Below are positions 34,162-42,329 of a stretch of 64,000 bases of DNA, piece after piece. The notes beneath the pieces are model-generated. The model had not been told where the DNA came from. It worked only from the letters and a program-made list of their open reading frames with translations, and made no database searches. The DNA comes from Streptomyces uncialis (GTDB taxonomy: Bacteria; Actinomycetota; Actinomycetes; Streptomycetales; Streptomycetaceae), in NCBI RefSeq assembly GCF_036250755.1, contig NZ_CP109583.1:3100001-3164000 (forward strand), in the 5' to 3' direction. Positions within the stretch are counted from its first letter, which is position 1. Every line of letters begins with the position of its first letter. The translations under genes and the position numbers were made by a program.

Positions 34162-34641
34162 TCACAACAGCGGTCCGGGGTTCACCCCGGTGTCGACGGG
34201 CAGGTCCAGTTCGACCCTTACGGTCTTCCCCCCGGCCGGCGCGTCCAACACGCTCCAGCGGTCCGCCAGGGCGGCCACAAGGATCAGTCCGCGTCCGTTC
34301 TCCGCCTCGTCATCCGGGGCACCCAAGTCGCCCGGCTCGGGCGGACGTACGGAACCGGCCGCGTCCGTCACCTCGATCCGCAGCGCGCCCGGCTGAAGCA
34401 TGAGCCTCAGCGCGAACTCCGCCCCAGGTGTGGCGCCCGTATGCGCCACCGCGTTCGCGGCGAGCTCCGCCACGATCAACGCTGCCGCGTCCGAGCTCTC
34501 GCTCCCGAACGGGATGCCCCAGCGGTCCAGCCGCAGCCGTGCGTGACGGCGGGCCAGCCGGGCACCGAGGGGAATGGCGTAGAACCGCTGACTGAACGTA
34601 TGTACGGTTACGCGGTGTCGGCGGATGGTGGGTCCTGTCAT
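34162..34641 (-). CDS. RsbW-like ATP-binding (HATPase) regulator
   Basis: 159-aa GHKL ATPase: N-box LIVAELAANAVAHTG, G1-like EVTDAAGS, G2 NGRGLILVAALADRW, end GKTVRVELDLP. ATG 34641. Divergent from the XRE/DUF397 pair, mirroring the module at 11220-13447. Probably an anti-sigma or kinase-type switch of the abaA/whiJ-type families. Confidence 0.85.
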   Translation of the reverse strand: MTGPTIRRHRVTVHTFSQRFYAIPLGARLARRHARLRLDRWGIPFGSESSDAAALIVAELAANAVAHTGATPGAEFALRLMLQPGALRIEVTDAAGSVRPPEPGDLGAPDDEAENGRGLILVAALADRWSVLDAPAGGKTVRVELDLPVDTGVNPGPLL

Positions 34642-34688
34642 GCGGCTCAATCTGGCCCCGATGAGACCGCTTTCACCACCCCTGACCT

Positions 34689-34711
34689 GCGTACGCTGAA
34701 ACAGCGTACGC
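34689..34711. promoter_or_regulatory. 23-bp perfect dyad between divergent RsbW-like and XRE genes
   Basis: GCGTACGCTG-AAA-CAGCGTACGC: 10-bp arms without mismatch, 48 bp from one start and 91 bp from the other. Likely operator for the XRE protein, allowing control of both directions. Confidence 0.6.
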
Positions 34712-34801
34712 GGCCCAATGCTGGACAGTAGCCTCCTACTCCCGCTAACTCTGGGTGAGTTGGCCGTGTACAGAGTGGTACGTGTGCGGGAGGTGTCCGC
34801 G

Positions 34802-35692
34802 ATGCCGGACGAAACGGACGGGACAGAACATGAAGAGGGGACCAGCGGGGCCGCATTACCGCGACGTGGCGGTACGCCCCAGGCCGAGCCCGAGTGGTCG
34901 GACAGCCTGCGGACGTTCGGCGCGGTCGTCCAAGCGCTACGGGAACACGCCGGTCTGAGCCGGGCGGAGTTCGGCCTGCGGGTCGGCTACTCCAAACACA
35001 CGATCGCCTCCGTCGAGCAGGGCCGCAGAATGCCCGACGTGGCCCTCATCGAGGCGGCCGAAGCCCTCACCGGCGAGACCGGAGCGCTGCGCAGCGCAGC
35101 GCTCCACCTCTCCCGCGAGAAAGGGCTCGCGGCCTGGTTCCGCCAATGGGCCCAGTTGGAGGCGAAAGCCCTGACCTTGTGGACCTACGAGTGCAGGCTG
35201 ATCCCTGGCTTGTTGCAGTCGGAGCCATACGCCCGAACGCTGTTCGTCAACCAGCTCCCACCTCTCGGGGACGATCAGATAGAAGCTCAGCTCACCATGC
35301 GACTCGATCGACAGCGACTGCTTCGGGAGCGTCCGAACACCGCATACAGCTTCATCATCGAGGAACACCTGCTGCTGCGGAACATGGGCGGCCGGGACGT
35401 GACCCGTGGCCAACTGGACCATCTCATCGAGGTGGCTCAGCTGCGGAACATCGAGATCCAGGTCATGTCCTTGGAACGGCACAGTCACGCGGGGCTGGAC
35501 GGCCCTATGCAGGTACTGGAGACCCCGGAGAACAAGTGGTTCGGTTACGTCGAAGGACAGAAAAGCAGCCAGATCATCACTGACCGCAAAGTGGTGAGCA
35601 TGCTCAAGATGCGGTATGCCAGGATGCGCTCACAGGCCCTCACGCTGGACGACTCCTTGGGTCTGTTGAAGCGGATGCGAGGAGCGATATGA
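34802..35692 (+). CDS. XRE-family regulator with DUF5753-type C-terminus (WhiJ-like)
   Basis: 296-aa regulator. An N-terminal 40-residue acidic leader precedes the HTH (VQALREHAGLSRAEFGLRVGYSKHTIASVEQG). DUF5753 follows (YECRLIPGLLQSEPYARTL; FIIEEHLLLRNMGG). ATG 34802 has GGGAGGTG upstream; the frame is open further upstream but crosses the dyad-containing promoter. The stop overlaps the DUF397 gene (ATGA). Confidence 0.9.
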   Translation: MPDETDGTEHEEGTSGAALPRRGGTPQAEPEWSDSLRTFGAVVQALREHAGLSRAEFGLRVGYSKHTIASVEQGRRMPDVALIEAAEALTGETGALRSAALHLSREKGLAAWFRQWAQLEAKALTLWTYECRLIPGLLQSEPYARTLFVNQLPPLGDDQIEAQLTMRLDRQRLLRERPNTAYSFIIEEHLLLRNMGGRDVTRGQLDHLIEVAQLRNIEIQVMSLERHSHAGLDGPMQVLETPENKWFGYVEGQKSSQIITDRKVVSMLKMRYARMRSQALTLDDSLGLLKRMRGAI

Positions 35693-35934
35693 GCACCACC
35701 GGCCTGGCCTGGTTCAAGAGCAGCTACAGCGGCGGGGACGGCGACTCCTGCGTAGAGATCGCGCTCACCTGGCACAAGTCCAGCCACAGCGGCGACTCCG
35801 GCGACGACTGCGTAGAGATCGCGACCTGCCCCGGAACCGTCCACGTACGGGACAGCAAGGTCAAGGCCGGGCCGCAGTTCGCCGTCACCGCCACCGCCTG
35901 GACCGGCTTCGTCACGTACGCCGCGCGAGGCTGA
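35689..35934 (+). CDS. DUF397 protein with duplicated N-terminal motif
   Basis: 81 aa, versus about 65-70 normally. The signature occurs twice: WFKSSYSGGDGDSCVEIA and, 20 residues later, WHKSSHSGDSGDDCVEIA, followed by a single VHVRDSKVKAGP half. An in-frame internal duplication of about 60 bp explains it. Translationally coupled to the XRE gene. Confidence 0.92.
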   Translation: MSTTGLAWFKSSYSGGDGDSCVEIALTWHKSSHSGDSGDDCVEIATCPGTVHVRDSKVKAGPQFAVTATAWTGFVTYAARG

Positions 35935-35949
35935 CCCGGGACCGCCCCT

Positions 35950-35992
35950 GACCGGGTACGGACCGGCCAAGGGCGGCGGGCCGTACCCGGTC
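35950..35992. terminator. bidirectional terminator hairpin
   Basis: GACCGGGTACGG (35950-35961) and CCGTACCCGGTC (35981-35992): perfect 12-bp stem between convergent DUF397 and Ku genes, its last base overlapping the Ku stop codon. Confidence 0.7.
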
Positions 35993-36933
35993 TACGCGCT
36001 GGCGCGCTTGCGCGGGGTGGCCTTCTTGGCCGTCTTCTTGGCCGCAGTCTTGCCGGACGCGGTCTTCTTCCCCGACACGGACTTCTTGCTCGCGGTCTTC
36101 TTCGGGGCGGCCTTCTTCTTCGCTGTCCGGGCGCGTCCCGACCGCTTGCCGGACTTCTCCTCCGCCGCGCGGACCGACTGCTCCAGGATCGCCGCGAGGT
36201 CGATGACCTCCGCGCCCTCGGTCTTCTCCGGGGCCGGACGCGGGGGGAGTTCGCCGGACAGCTTCGCGGCGATCAGCTCGTCCAGGGCCGCGCGGTAGTC
36301 GTCGTGCATGGTGTCGGGGTCGATCTCGCCGAGGGTGTCCATCAGGGCGTCCGCGAGGTCGAGTTCGGCGTCCTTGATGGTGACGCGGCCCTCGGGGGCG
36401 ACGTGCTCCGTGGAGCGGATCTCGTCGGGCCACAGGAGCGAGTGCAGCAGCAGCACGTCGTCCACGACGCGCAGCATCGCCAGCCGCTCCCGGCCGCGCA
36501 GGGCGAACTTGGTGAGGGCGATGCTGCCGGTCCGCTTCAGGGCCTCGCGCAGCAGCACGTACGGCTTGCCCGCGTCGGTGCCGTTCGCGGCGAGGTAGTA
36601 CGCGGTGTCCATCTGGAGCGGGTCGATGCGGTCGGCGGGCAGGACGGCGACGACCTCGATGGTCTTCGTGGTGCGCAGCGGCAGGGCGGCGAGGTCCTCG
36701 TCCGTGACGGTGACGACCGTGCCGTCGGCCATCTCGTACCCGCGCACGGTGTCGGCCGCCTGGACCTCCTCGTCCTCCAGCTCGCACACCTTGCGGTAGC
36801 GGACCCGGCCGCCGTCCTCGGTGTGGATCTGGCGGAAGGACACGGAGTGGTTCTCGGTCGCGCTCATCAGCTTGACGGGGATGCTGACCAGGCCGAACGC
36901 GATCGAACCGTTCCAGATCGAGCGCACGGGCAC
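35992..36933 (-). CDS. ku: Ku protein (non-homologous end joining)
   Basis: 313-aa bacterial Ku. The core begins VRSIWNGSIAFGLVSIPVKL and spans about 250 residues, forming a homodimeric ring on DNA ends. Residues 255-313 are a Lys/Ala/Arg/Thr-rich tail (repeated KK, KTA), typical of actinobacterial Ku and thought to bind DNA. GTG 36933. Divergent from the LigD polymerase gene, 85 bp apart, so both NHEJ functions probably share control. Confidence 0.97.
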   Translation of the reverse strand: MPVRSIWNGSIAFGLVSIPVKLMSATENHSVSFRQIHTEDGGRVRYRKVCELEDEEVQAADTVRGYEMADGTVVTVTDEDLAALPLRTTKTIEVVAVLPADRIDPLQMDTAYYLAANGTDAGKPYVLLREALKRTGSIALTKFALRGRERLAMLRVVDDVLLLHSLLWPDEIRSTEHVAPEGRVTIKDAELDLADALMDTLGEIDPDTMHDDYRAALDELIAAKLSGELPPRPAPEKTEGAEVIDLAAILEQSVRAAEEKSGKRSGRARTAKKKAAPKKTASKKSVSGKKTASGKTAAKKTAKKATPRKRASA

Positions 36934-36974
36934 CGCCTTCCGGGACCGGACCCGGGGCGGTCGCGCCCCGTATC

Positions 36975-36988
36975 CGGATGTACATCCG
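36975..36988. promoter_or_regulatory. palindrome in the ku-ligD intergenic region
   Basis: CGGATGTACATCCG, a perfect 14-bp palindrome midway between the two divergent starts; candidate operator for a shared regulator. Confidence 0.45.
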
Positions 36989-37018
36989 ATTCATCACGTT
37001 TCGTGGCAGTCTCATCGT

Positions 37019-37903
37019 ATGACGCCCATGACGGAGGTGGCGGGGCGGCGGCTGGCGCTCAGCAACCTCGACAAGGTGCTGTACCCGGACAGCGGCTTCA
37101 CCAAGGGGCAGCTCCTGCACTACTACGCGACCACCAGTGAACCGCTGCTCGCCCAGCTCAGGGACCGTCCGGTGTCGTTTTTGCGGTACCCGGACGGGCC
37201 GGGGGGCCAGCGGTTCTTCACGAAGAACGTGCCGCCGGGCACGCCCGAGTGGGTGCGGACGGCCGAGGTCCCCCATTCGGACGGGTCGCAGCGGCAGGTG
37301 GTCGTGCAGGACCTGCCGTCGCTGATCTGGGCGGCGAACCTCGTCACGGAGTTCCACACCCCGCAGTGGCGGGACGGGGCGCACGGGCGGGCCGACCGGC
37401 TCGTGCTGGACCTCGACCCGGGAGCGCCCGCGACGGTCGTGGAGTGCTGCGAGGTGGCGCTGTGGCTACGGGAGCGGCTCGCCGGCGACGGGCTGGAGGC
37501 GTTCGTGAAGACGTCCGGCTCGAAGGGGCTGCATCTGCTCGCGTCGATCCGGCCCACCGCGTCCGACCGGGTGACGGCGTACGCGAAACGGCTCGCCGTC
37601 GCGGCGGAACGGGAGCTGCCCGCACTGGTCACCCATCGGATGACCCGCAGTCTGCGGCCCGGCAAGGTCTTCGTGGACTTCAGCCAGAACGCCGCCGCGA
37701 AGACGACGGCGACGCCGTACACGGTACGGGCGCGGCCCGAGCCGACCGTCTCGGCCCCGCTGACCTGGGACGAGGTCGCGGGGTGCGGGACACCGGAGCA
37801 GCTGGTGGTGCTCGCGGGCGAGGTCGCGGGGCGGCTGGAGCGGTACGGGGATCTGCTGGCGCCGCTGTACGAGGAGGGGCGGGCGGGGGAACTGCCGTCC
37901 TGA
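37019..37903 (+). CDS. stand-alone LigD polymerase domain (archaeo-eukaryotic primase type)
   Basis: 294-aa NHEJ polymerase that adds or fills nucleotides at broken ends. Catalytic DLD in VLDLDPG, KTSGSKGLH and the HRMTRSLRPGKVFVDFSQN segment define the PolDom family. No ligase or phosphoesterase domain is attached; full length for PolDom alone. ATG 37019, with a second in-frame ATG at 37028; no clear SD for either. It works with Ku and an ATP-dependent ligase encoded elsewhere. Confidence 0.94.
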   Translation: MTPMTEVAGRRLALSNLDKVLYPDSGFTKGQLLHYYATTSEPLLAQLRDRPVSFLRYPDGPGGQRFFTKNVPPGTPEWVRTAEVPHSDGSQRQVVVQDLPSLIWAANLVTEFHTPQWRDGAHGRADRLVLDLDPGAPATVVECCEVALWLRERLAGDGLEAFVKTSGSKGLHLLASIRPTASDRVTAYAKRLAVAAERELPALVTHRMTRSLRPGKVFVDFSQNAAAKTTATPYTVRARPEPTVSAPLTWDEVAGCGTPEQLVVLAGEVAGRLERYGDLLAPLYEEGRAGELPS

Positions 37904-37916
37904 GACGGGACCGGGT

Positions 37917-38720
37917 TCAGAGGCGGTGCCAGGTGGCGCGGTCGCGGGCCGTCGCGTGCAGGGCCTCGACGTCGGCCGGTTTGAGGACGGCGTCCTCGCG
38001 GGCCAGCGCGGACAGTTCGGTGTCGCGCAGGACCCGGATGTCCCGGGGTGCGGCGGTCACGGTGACGCGGGCGGCACCGGCCGGGGCGAGCACGGCGCGG
38101 ACCTCGGCCGCGAGGGCGTGCGAGGCGCGGTCGGCCAGGGCGCGGACGGTGCGCAGCAGGGGGTGGGCTGCCGACCGGCCGACGGTGACGAGCGGGTCGT
38201 CCACGTGCACCTGGCGGCGGCGGGCGGGCAGTGCGTGCACGGCGAAGAGTCCCGCCGGGCCGATGGCGAGATGCGGTACGCGGTCCCCGCCGGGCAGGGG
38301 CACGGAGTGCAGGATGCGCCAGCCCCCGGCCTCCAGGGCGTCCAGGGCCGCGCCGGTGGCCTCCTCGGCCGCGAGCGCCGCCTTCCGGGGGTCGGCGCGG
38401 AGGCGGCGGGGCGGGGACGGGTCGCGGTCCAGGGCTACACGCAGGCTCTCGCCGGGGCGGTTCGGGGCGAGGTCGTCGTCGGGGTGGAGGCTGAGCCGGG
38501 TGAGGTCGGCGGGGCCGGGCAGCACGGGGGGTCCTACGGTCACCCGGCCGGTGAGGTAGGGGGCCAGGGCGGCGAGGACGGCGTCGGTGTCGCGGGTGCT
38601 CAGGAGGGTGACGCGGGAGTCCTCACGGTCGTACCAGGCGAGGGTCCTGCCGGACGCGGTGGTGACGTGGAGGAGCTGGTGGCCCTGGCGGTGGGTCGGT
38701 ACGACGCGGAGGTCTGTCAT
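37917..38720 (-). CDS. NERD-like domain protein (degenerate)
   Basis: 267-aa soluble protein. The middle stretch GGWRILHSVPLPGGDRVPHLAIGPAGLFAVHA resembles the nuclease-related NERD domain, but the usual Asp-His after GGD is absent (RVPH) and the E/N-x-K position reads HAL, so catalysis is doubtful. Convergent with ligD, 13 bp apart. ATG 38720; the first half and C-terminus are unrecognised. Confidence 0.5.
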   Translation of the reverse strand: MTDLRVVPTHRQGHQLLHVTTASGRTLAWYDREDSRVTLLSTRDTDAVLAALAPYLTGRVTVGPPVLPGPADLTRLSLHPDDDLAPNRPGESLRVALDRDPSPPRRLRADPRKAALAAEEATGAALDALEAGGWRILHSVPLPGGDRVPHLAIGPAGLFAVHALPARRRQVHVDDPLVTVGRSAAHPLLRTVRALADRASHALAAEVRAVLAPAGAARVTVTAAPRDIRVLRDTELSALAREDAVLKPADVEALHATARDRATWHRL

Positions 38721-38869
38721 GTGGATCACCCCGCTCCATGGGAGCAGGTGCGGTGCCTGGGCCGCAACAGGTCCGTACGGCGCCCCAGCGGATACCGGCC
38801 AGGTCCCCGTCCGGGGGGCACGGGTACGCCGGGGTTCCCGTCCCCGTCCCCGTCCTCCCGTGCGCCCGT

Positions 38870-39149
38870 GGGGGTTGCCTGTGCTGGGCGTACTTGTTCC
38901 CGTGCGGGTCGCTCGTTGGGTGCGCAGTTCCCCGCAGGTCGCCTTCGCTCACGCCGCCGGGTTTCCTGTGCTGGGCGTACTTGTTCCCGTGCGGGTCGCT
39001 CGTTGGGTGCGCAGTTCCCCGCGCCCCTGAGGTGCTGCCCCGTTGCGGTTGTTCTTCGGGTGCGGGCCTGCCCTCGATTTCGCGCAGTTCCTCGCGCCCC
39101 TGGGGTTCCACACCTGGACGTACCTGTTCCCGTGCCGTCGTCCGTGGGT
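38870..39149. repeat. left arm of repeat cluster C
   Basis: Three copies of the unit ending GTGCGCAGTTCCCCGCG (near 38917, 39005, and 39078 as a CTCGCG variant), with TGTGCTGGGCGTACTTGTTC and GGTCGCCTTCGCTC blocks. The first two repeat at 88 bp, as in cluster B. Confidence 0.8.
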
Positions 39150-39424
39150 GCGCAGTTCCCCGCGCCCCTTTGGGGGCGCCCACCTGGGGCTGCGGTCAGA
39201 GTGCGGGCTGTCATCAGCCCGGGGCGGGGTTGAACCACCCTCCTCGCGGACTCGCCCGGCTACGGGAGGGGGTGGGCGGGAATCTCTGCTCGCAGACTCC
39301 GATGCTCTTCAGTCGGGTCACCGGACGACTTACCGAGCGTGTCGGATCGAGGACGGAGAATCCCGACCGGCACCGACCCGAAGAACAAACCGGGTGCGCC
39401 CCAAAGGGGCGCGGGGAACTGCGC
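39150..39424. repeat. 275-bp structured repeat element (copy C), MITE-like
   Basis: Inverted repeats at 39150-39180 and 39396-39424 enclose the conserved interior, here in the opposite orientation to copies B and H: ACCCTCCTCGCGGACTCGCC, GGGTGGGCGGGAATCTCTGC, GCAGACTCCGATGCTCTTCA, TCGGATCGAGGACGGAGAAT. Most of the gap upstream of the histidine kinase 39495-40781 end consists of this cluster. Confidence 0.75.
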
Positions 39425-39494
39425 ACCCCACGAACGACCTGTACAGGAACGAAGTGCGCCCCGCACAAGAAACCCAGGCGGCGCCCACCCCGAC

Positions 39495-40781
39495 TCACGG
39501 CAACGTGAGAGTCGCTACGGCCCCCGGCGGGGCCCCATTGGTGAACGTCAAGCACGCCCCCAACGTCGTGGCCTGGCCGAGCGCGATCGTGAGCCCGAGC
39601 CCGTGCCCCTTCGTACCGCCCTCCGTCCGGAACCGCTGCGGCCCGTGCAGCACGAGGTACTCGGGATACCCGTCCCCGTGGTCCCGGACGGTGACCTCGG
39701 CCCCGTCCACCGTGACGATCACGGGCCCCCGCCCATGGGTCACCGCGTTGGCGACCAGGTTCCCGAGGACCCGTTCGAGCCGCCGCCGGTCCGTGTCGAC
39801 GCACACGTCCCGGACCACGTCCAGCTCCGCACCGGTCCCCCGGACCACCCGCTCGGCGAGCGGCCCCAGCCAGTGCGCGTCGAGGTCCACCCGCTCACTG
39901 CCCGCGTCCAGCCGGGAGATCTCCAGCAGATCCTCCGTGAGGGTCCGCAGCGCGGCGACCCGGTCCCGTACCAGCTCGGTGGGGCGCCCCGGCGGCAGGA
40001 GTTCGGCCGCCGCGTGCAGCCCGGTGAGCGGGGTCCGCAGCTCATGGGCCACGTCCGCCGTGAACCGCTGCTCGCTCTCCAGTTTGCCCTGGAGCGAGGA
40101 GGCCATGGTGTCCAGCGCGGCGGCGACCGCCGCGACCTCGTCCTGGGCCTGGCCGGGGAACTTCGTCCGGGGGTCGTCCACCCGCGCGTCGAGGTCCCCG
40201 GCGCTGATCCGCCGCGCGACCCGCGCGGTGGCGTGCAGCCGCCGGGTGATCCGGGTGACGGCGAACGCCCCGACCAGCAGGGTCGTCCCGATCGCGAGGG
40301 CGGAGGAGCCGAGGATCGCGCGGTCGAGACCGGCGATGGTCCGTACGCCCTGGGAGTAGTCGACGGCGACCGCGAGCACCCGGCCGCCGTCGGCGGGTCC
40401 GGCCGCCCACATCGTGGGGCGCGGCGCGCTGTCGCCGACCATCGTGCCGCGTTCGCCCTCCAGCGCCAGCGTCCGCAGCGAGCGGGGCAGTCCCGGCGGG
40501 TCGACGGAGACGCCGGGCCCGAGCCGGTCGCCGTCCTCGAACGCCTCGGTGGCGTCCGCGAGCCGGGTCAGCGCCCGGTCCCGGGCCTGGCCGACGGTCT
40601 GGTGGGTGACGGACACATGGACGAGCAGCCCGAGCAGCGCGGCCAGCGAGCAGCACATGACGGTGATGAAGACGGCGGCCTTCCACGGCAGGGTCGCGGT
40701 CCAGGCGCGCAGCCAGGGCAGCACGCCGTGCGCGGGAGGCGGCGGGGTGTGCGTCGGGCGGCTGCCGTACGGCGGGTTCAC
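39495..40781 (-). CDS. sensor histidine kinase paired with a lipoprotein
   Basis: 428-aa membrane kinase. Two transmembrane helices (about 33-57 and 160-185) flank an extracellular domain; then HAMP, H-box DVAHELRTPLTGL, N-box NLVANAVTHG and G-boxes DHGDGYP and GHGLGLTIA. GTG 40781 overlaps the lipoprotein stop (GTGA); that lipoprotein is the obvious extracellular partner. No response regulator is adjacent, so the cognate is elsewhere or lost. Confidence 0.92.
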   Translation of the reverse strand: MNPPYGSRPTHTPPPPAHGVLPWLRAWTATLPWKAAVFITVMCCSLAALLGLLVHVSVTHQTVGQARDRALTRLADATEAFEDGDRLGPGVSVDPPGLPRSLRTLALEGERGTMVGDSAPRPTMWAAGPADGGRVLAVAVDYSQGVRTIAGLDRAILGSSALAIGTTLLVGAFAVTRITRRLHATARVARRISAGDLDARVDDPRTKFPGQAQDEVAAVAAALDTMASSLQGKLESEQRFTADVAHELRTPLTGLHAAAELLPPGRPTELVRDRVAALRTLTEDLLEISRLDAGSERVDLDAHWLGPLAERVVRGTGAELDVVRDVCVDTDRRRLERVLGNLVANAVTHGRGPVIVTVDGAEVTVRDHGDGYPEYLVLHGPQRFRTEGGTKGHGLGLTIALGQATTLGACLTFTNGAPPGAVATLTLP

Positions 40782-41662
40782 GGGGTGCTCCCGGGGGACG
40801 GGGAGGCGGTCGGAGGCCGGGGGGCGGGGGACTTCGGGGTGCCGCCGGCGCCGTCCACGCGCAGGAACTCGTCCTTGGTGGGGAGCATCGCTTCCTGGTG
40901 GCGGTCCCAGGACCACACGGTCCGGTACTCGTAGCCCGGTATGCCGGACACGGCCCGGATGACGAGGTCGCGGCCGGCCAGTTCGACGCCTGTCACCGCG
41001 TCGGAGGTCGACATGATCTGGGTCAGTTCGTCGCCCTCGTGGGTGAAGACCCGGACCGCGAGCTGATCGTCGGGCAGCCGGATACCGATGATGAGGTCGT
41101 CGCGGCCGTCACCGGTCAGATCGCGGTACTGCTCCTTGAGCACAGGGCAGCCCCGGCTGCCCGCACCCCCCGCACCGTCCGACCCGTCCGACCCGCTCGC
41201 GCCGCTCCCGTCGTCCGACCCGCCAGAACCGTCCGAACCATCCGACCCGTCCGACCCGTCCGAACCGTCCGGACCGCCCGAACTATCCGACCCATCCGAC
41301 CCATCCGATCCGTCCGACCCGCAGCGGGTGATCTTCTTCGCGGTGTCCTCGTCGAGGGCGAGGGGGCCGGTGAAGGTGTCGGGGTGCTGTTTCGCCTGGG
41401 CGCGCAGGACCGCGAGGGGGTCGAGGGTGCGGATGTCGTCGCGGGGCAGGGCGAAGCCGTCGACCGTCTCCGTCTCGGCCTCGCCGTAGTCGTACGCGGG
41501 GGTGGAGGCCGGGGGGAGATCCGGCCACAGCCGGGCGGGGCCGACGGCGGTGGTGGCGGGGCCGGCGCTCTCCAGGTCGCCCGGGTTGCCGCAGGCACCC
41601 AGCAGCACGGCCAGCGGCAGCAGCAAGGCGATGCCTGACCGGCGGGGTCTGCGGTGGGACAC
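40778..41662 (-). CDS. lipoprotein with Gly-Ser-Asp repeat insert
   Basis: 294 aa. Signal peptide with lipobox LLGAC (Cys about residue 24). Between about 113 and 165 lies a repeat of GSD/DGS triplets after a cysteine; after it come a second cysteine and DLTGDGRDDLIIGIRL, an FG-GAP/EF-hand-like calcium-binding loop. The C-terminus is Pro/Ser-rich. GTG start 41662. Operonic with the histidine kinase, suggesting a surface sensor or modulator. Confidence 0.8.
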   Translation of the reverse strand: MSHRRPRRSGIALLLPLAVLLGACGNPGDLESAGPATTAVGPARLWPDLPPASTPAYDYGEAETETVDGFALPRDDIRTLDPLAVLRAQAKQHPDTFTGPLALDEDTAKKITRCGSDGSDGSDGSDSSGGPDGSDGSDGSDGSDGSGGSDDGSGASGSDGSDGAGGAGSRGCPVLKEQYRDLTGDGRDDLIIGIRLPDDQLAVRVFTHEGDELTQIMSTSDAVTGVELAGRDLVIRAVSGIPGYEYRTVWSWDRHQEAMLPTKDEFLRVDGAGGTPKSPAPRPPTASPSPGSTP

Positions 41663-41926
41663 GGCACGGGCTCCTGCGGACGGACGGACGAACGGGGATT
41701 CACTCCTTCAGCCCGCCACGGTACGGGAACGCCCCCCGTAACCCCTAAGCGCGGACATTTCCCCCCGGCCGGACCACGGCCTCCCCTGTCATCACGCGAT
41801 CACCCGGCTGTCCGGTTCCCGACGGATGCCGTCCGCACCGAACCCGATGGGCGTACCCAACAGGCAGGCGGGGAGCCACCCTTCTAGGGTGAAACCGCAT
41901 CAGACCCCCACGAACAAGGAACCCCT

Positions 41927-42280
41927 ATGCGCCTCCGTACCCTCGCGATAGCCACCGCGGGCACCGCCCTGGCCCTGACCTCGACGATCACCCCGGCGGC
42001 GGCCGCGCCCACCGGCCACGACGGCGACCACGACCGCGACCGCGGCCACTACCAGGGCCGGGTCACCGCCCACGGCGGACTGCTGCTGCGCGACTCCCCC
42101 ACCCGCGGCAGCCGTGTCATCCGCCGGGAGCCCCACGGCGCGATCGTCTCGATCTACTGCCGGACCGAGGGCGAACGCGTCGACCACAACCACATCTGGT
42201 ACCTGCTCACGGACGGGACCTGGGCGTGGGGCTCGGCCCGCTACATCGAAACCTTCGACAGAACGCCCCATTGGTGCTGA
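41927..42280 (+). CDS. small secreted SH3-like protein
   Basis: 117 aa. Signal peptide to about residue 27 (AAA), His/Asp-rich linker, then a bacterial SH3 domain (VTAHGGLLLRDSPTRGSRVI, WYLLTDGTWAWGSARYIE), commonly a cell-wall-binding module. ATG 41927 with AAGGA upstream. Located just before cell-wall synthesis genes. Confidence 0.82.
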   Translation: MRLRTLAIATAGTALALTSTITPAAAAPTGHDGDHDRDRGHYQGRVTAHGGLLLRDSPTRGSRVIRREPHGAIVSIYCRTEGERVDHNHIWYLLTDGTWAWGSARYIETFDRTPHWC

Positions 42281-42329
42281 AGCACCGACATAACGGGACA
42301 TAGGTGGAACGAGTTGCTACGTTCCCGCC

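Noticed and set aside
32705..34396. 563-codon plus-strand frame opposite the toxin N-terminus
   Set aside because: Composition is almost entirely Arg/His/Leu/Pro with no motif; antisense shadow of the toxin gene.
36975..36988. Phage or plasmid attachment site at the palindrome
   Set aside because: No integrase, tRNA or duplicated flank is near; an operator is the simpler reading.
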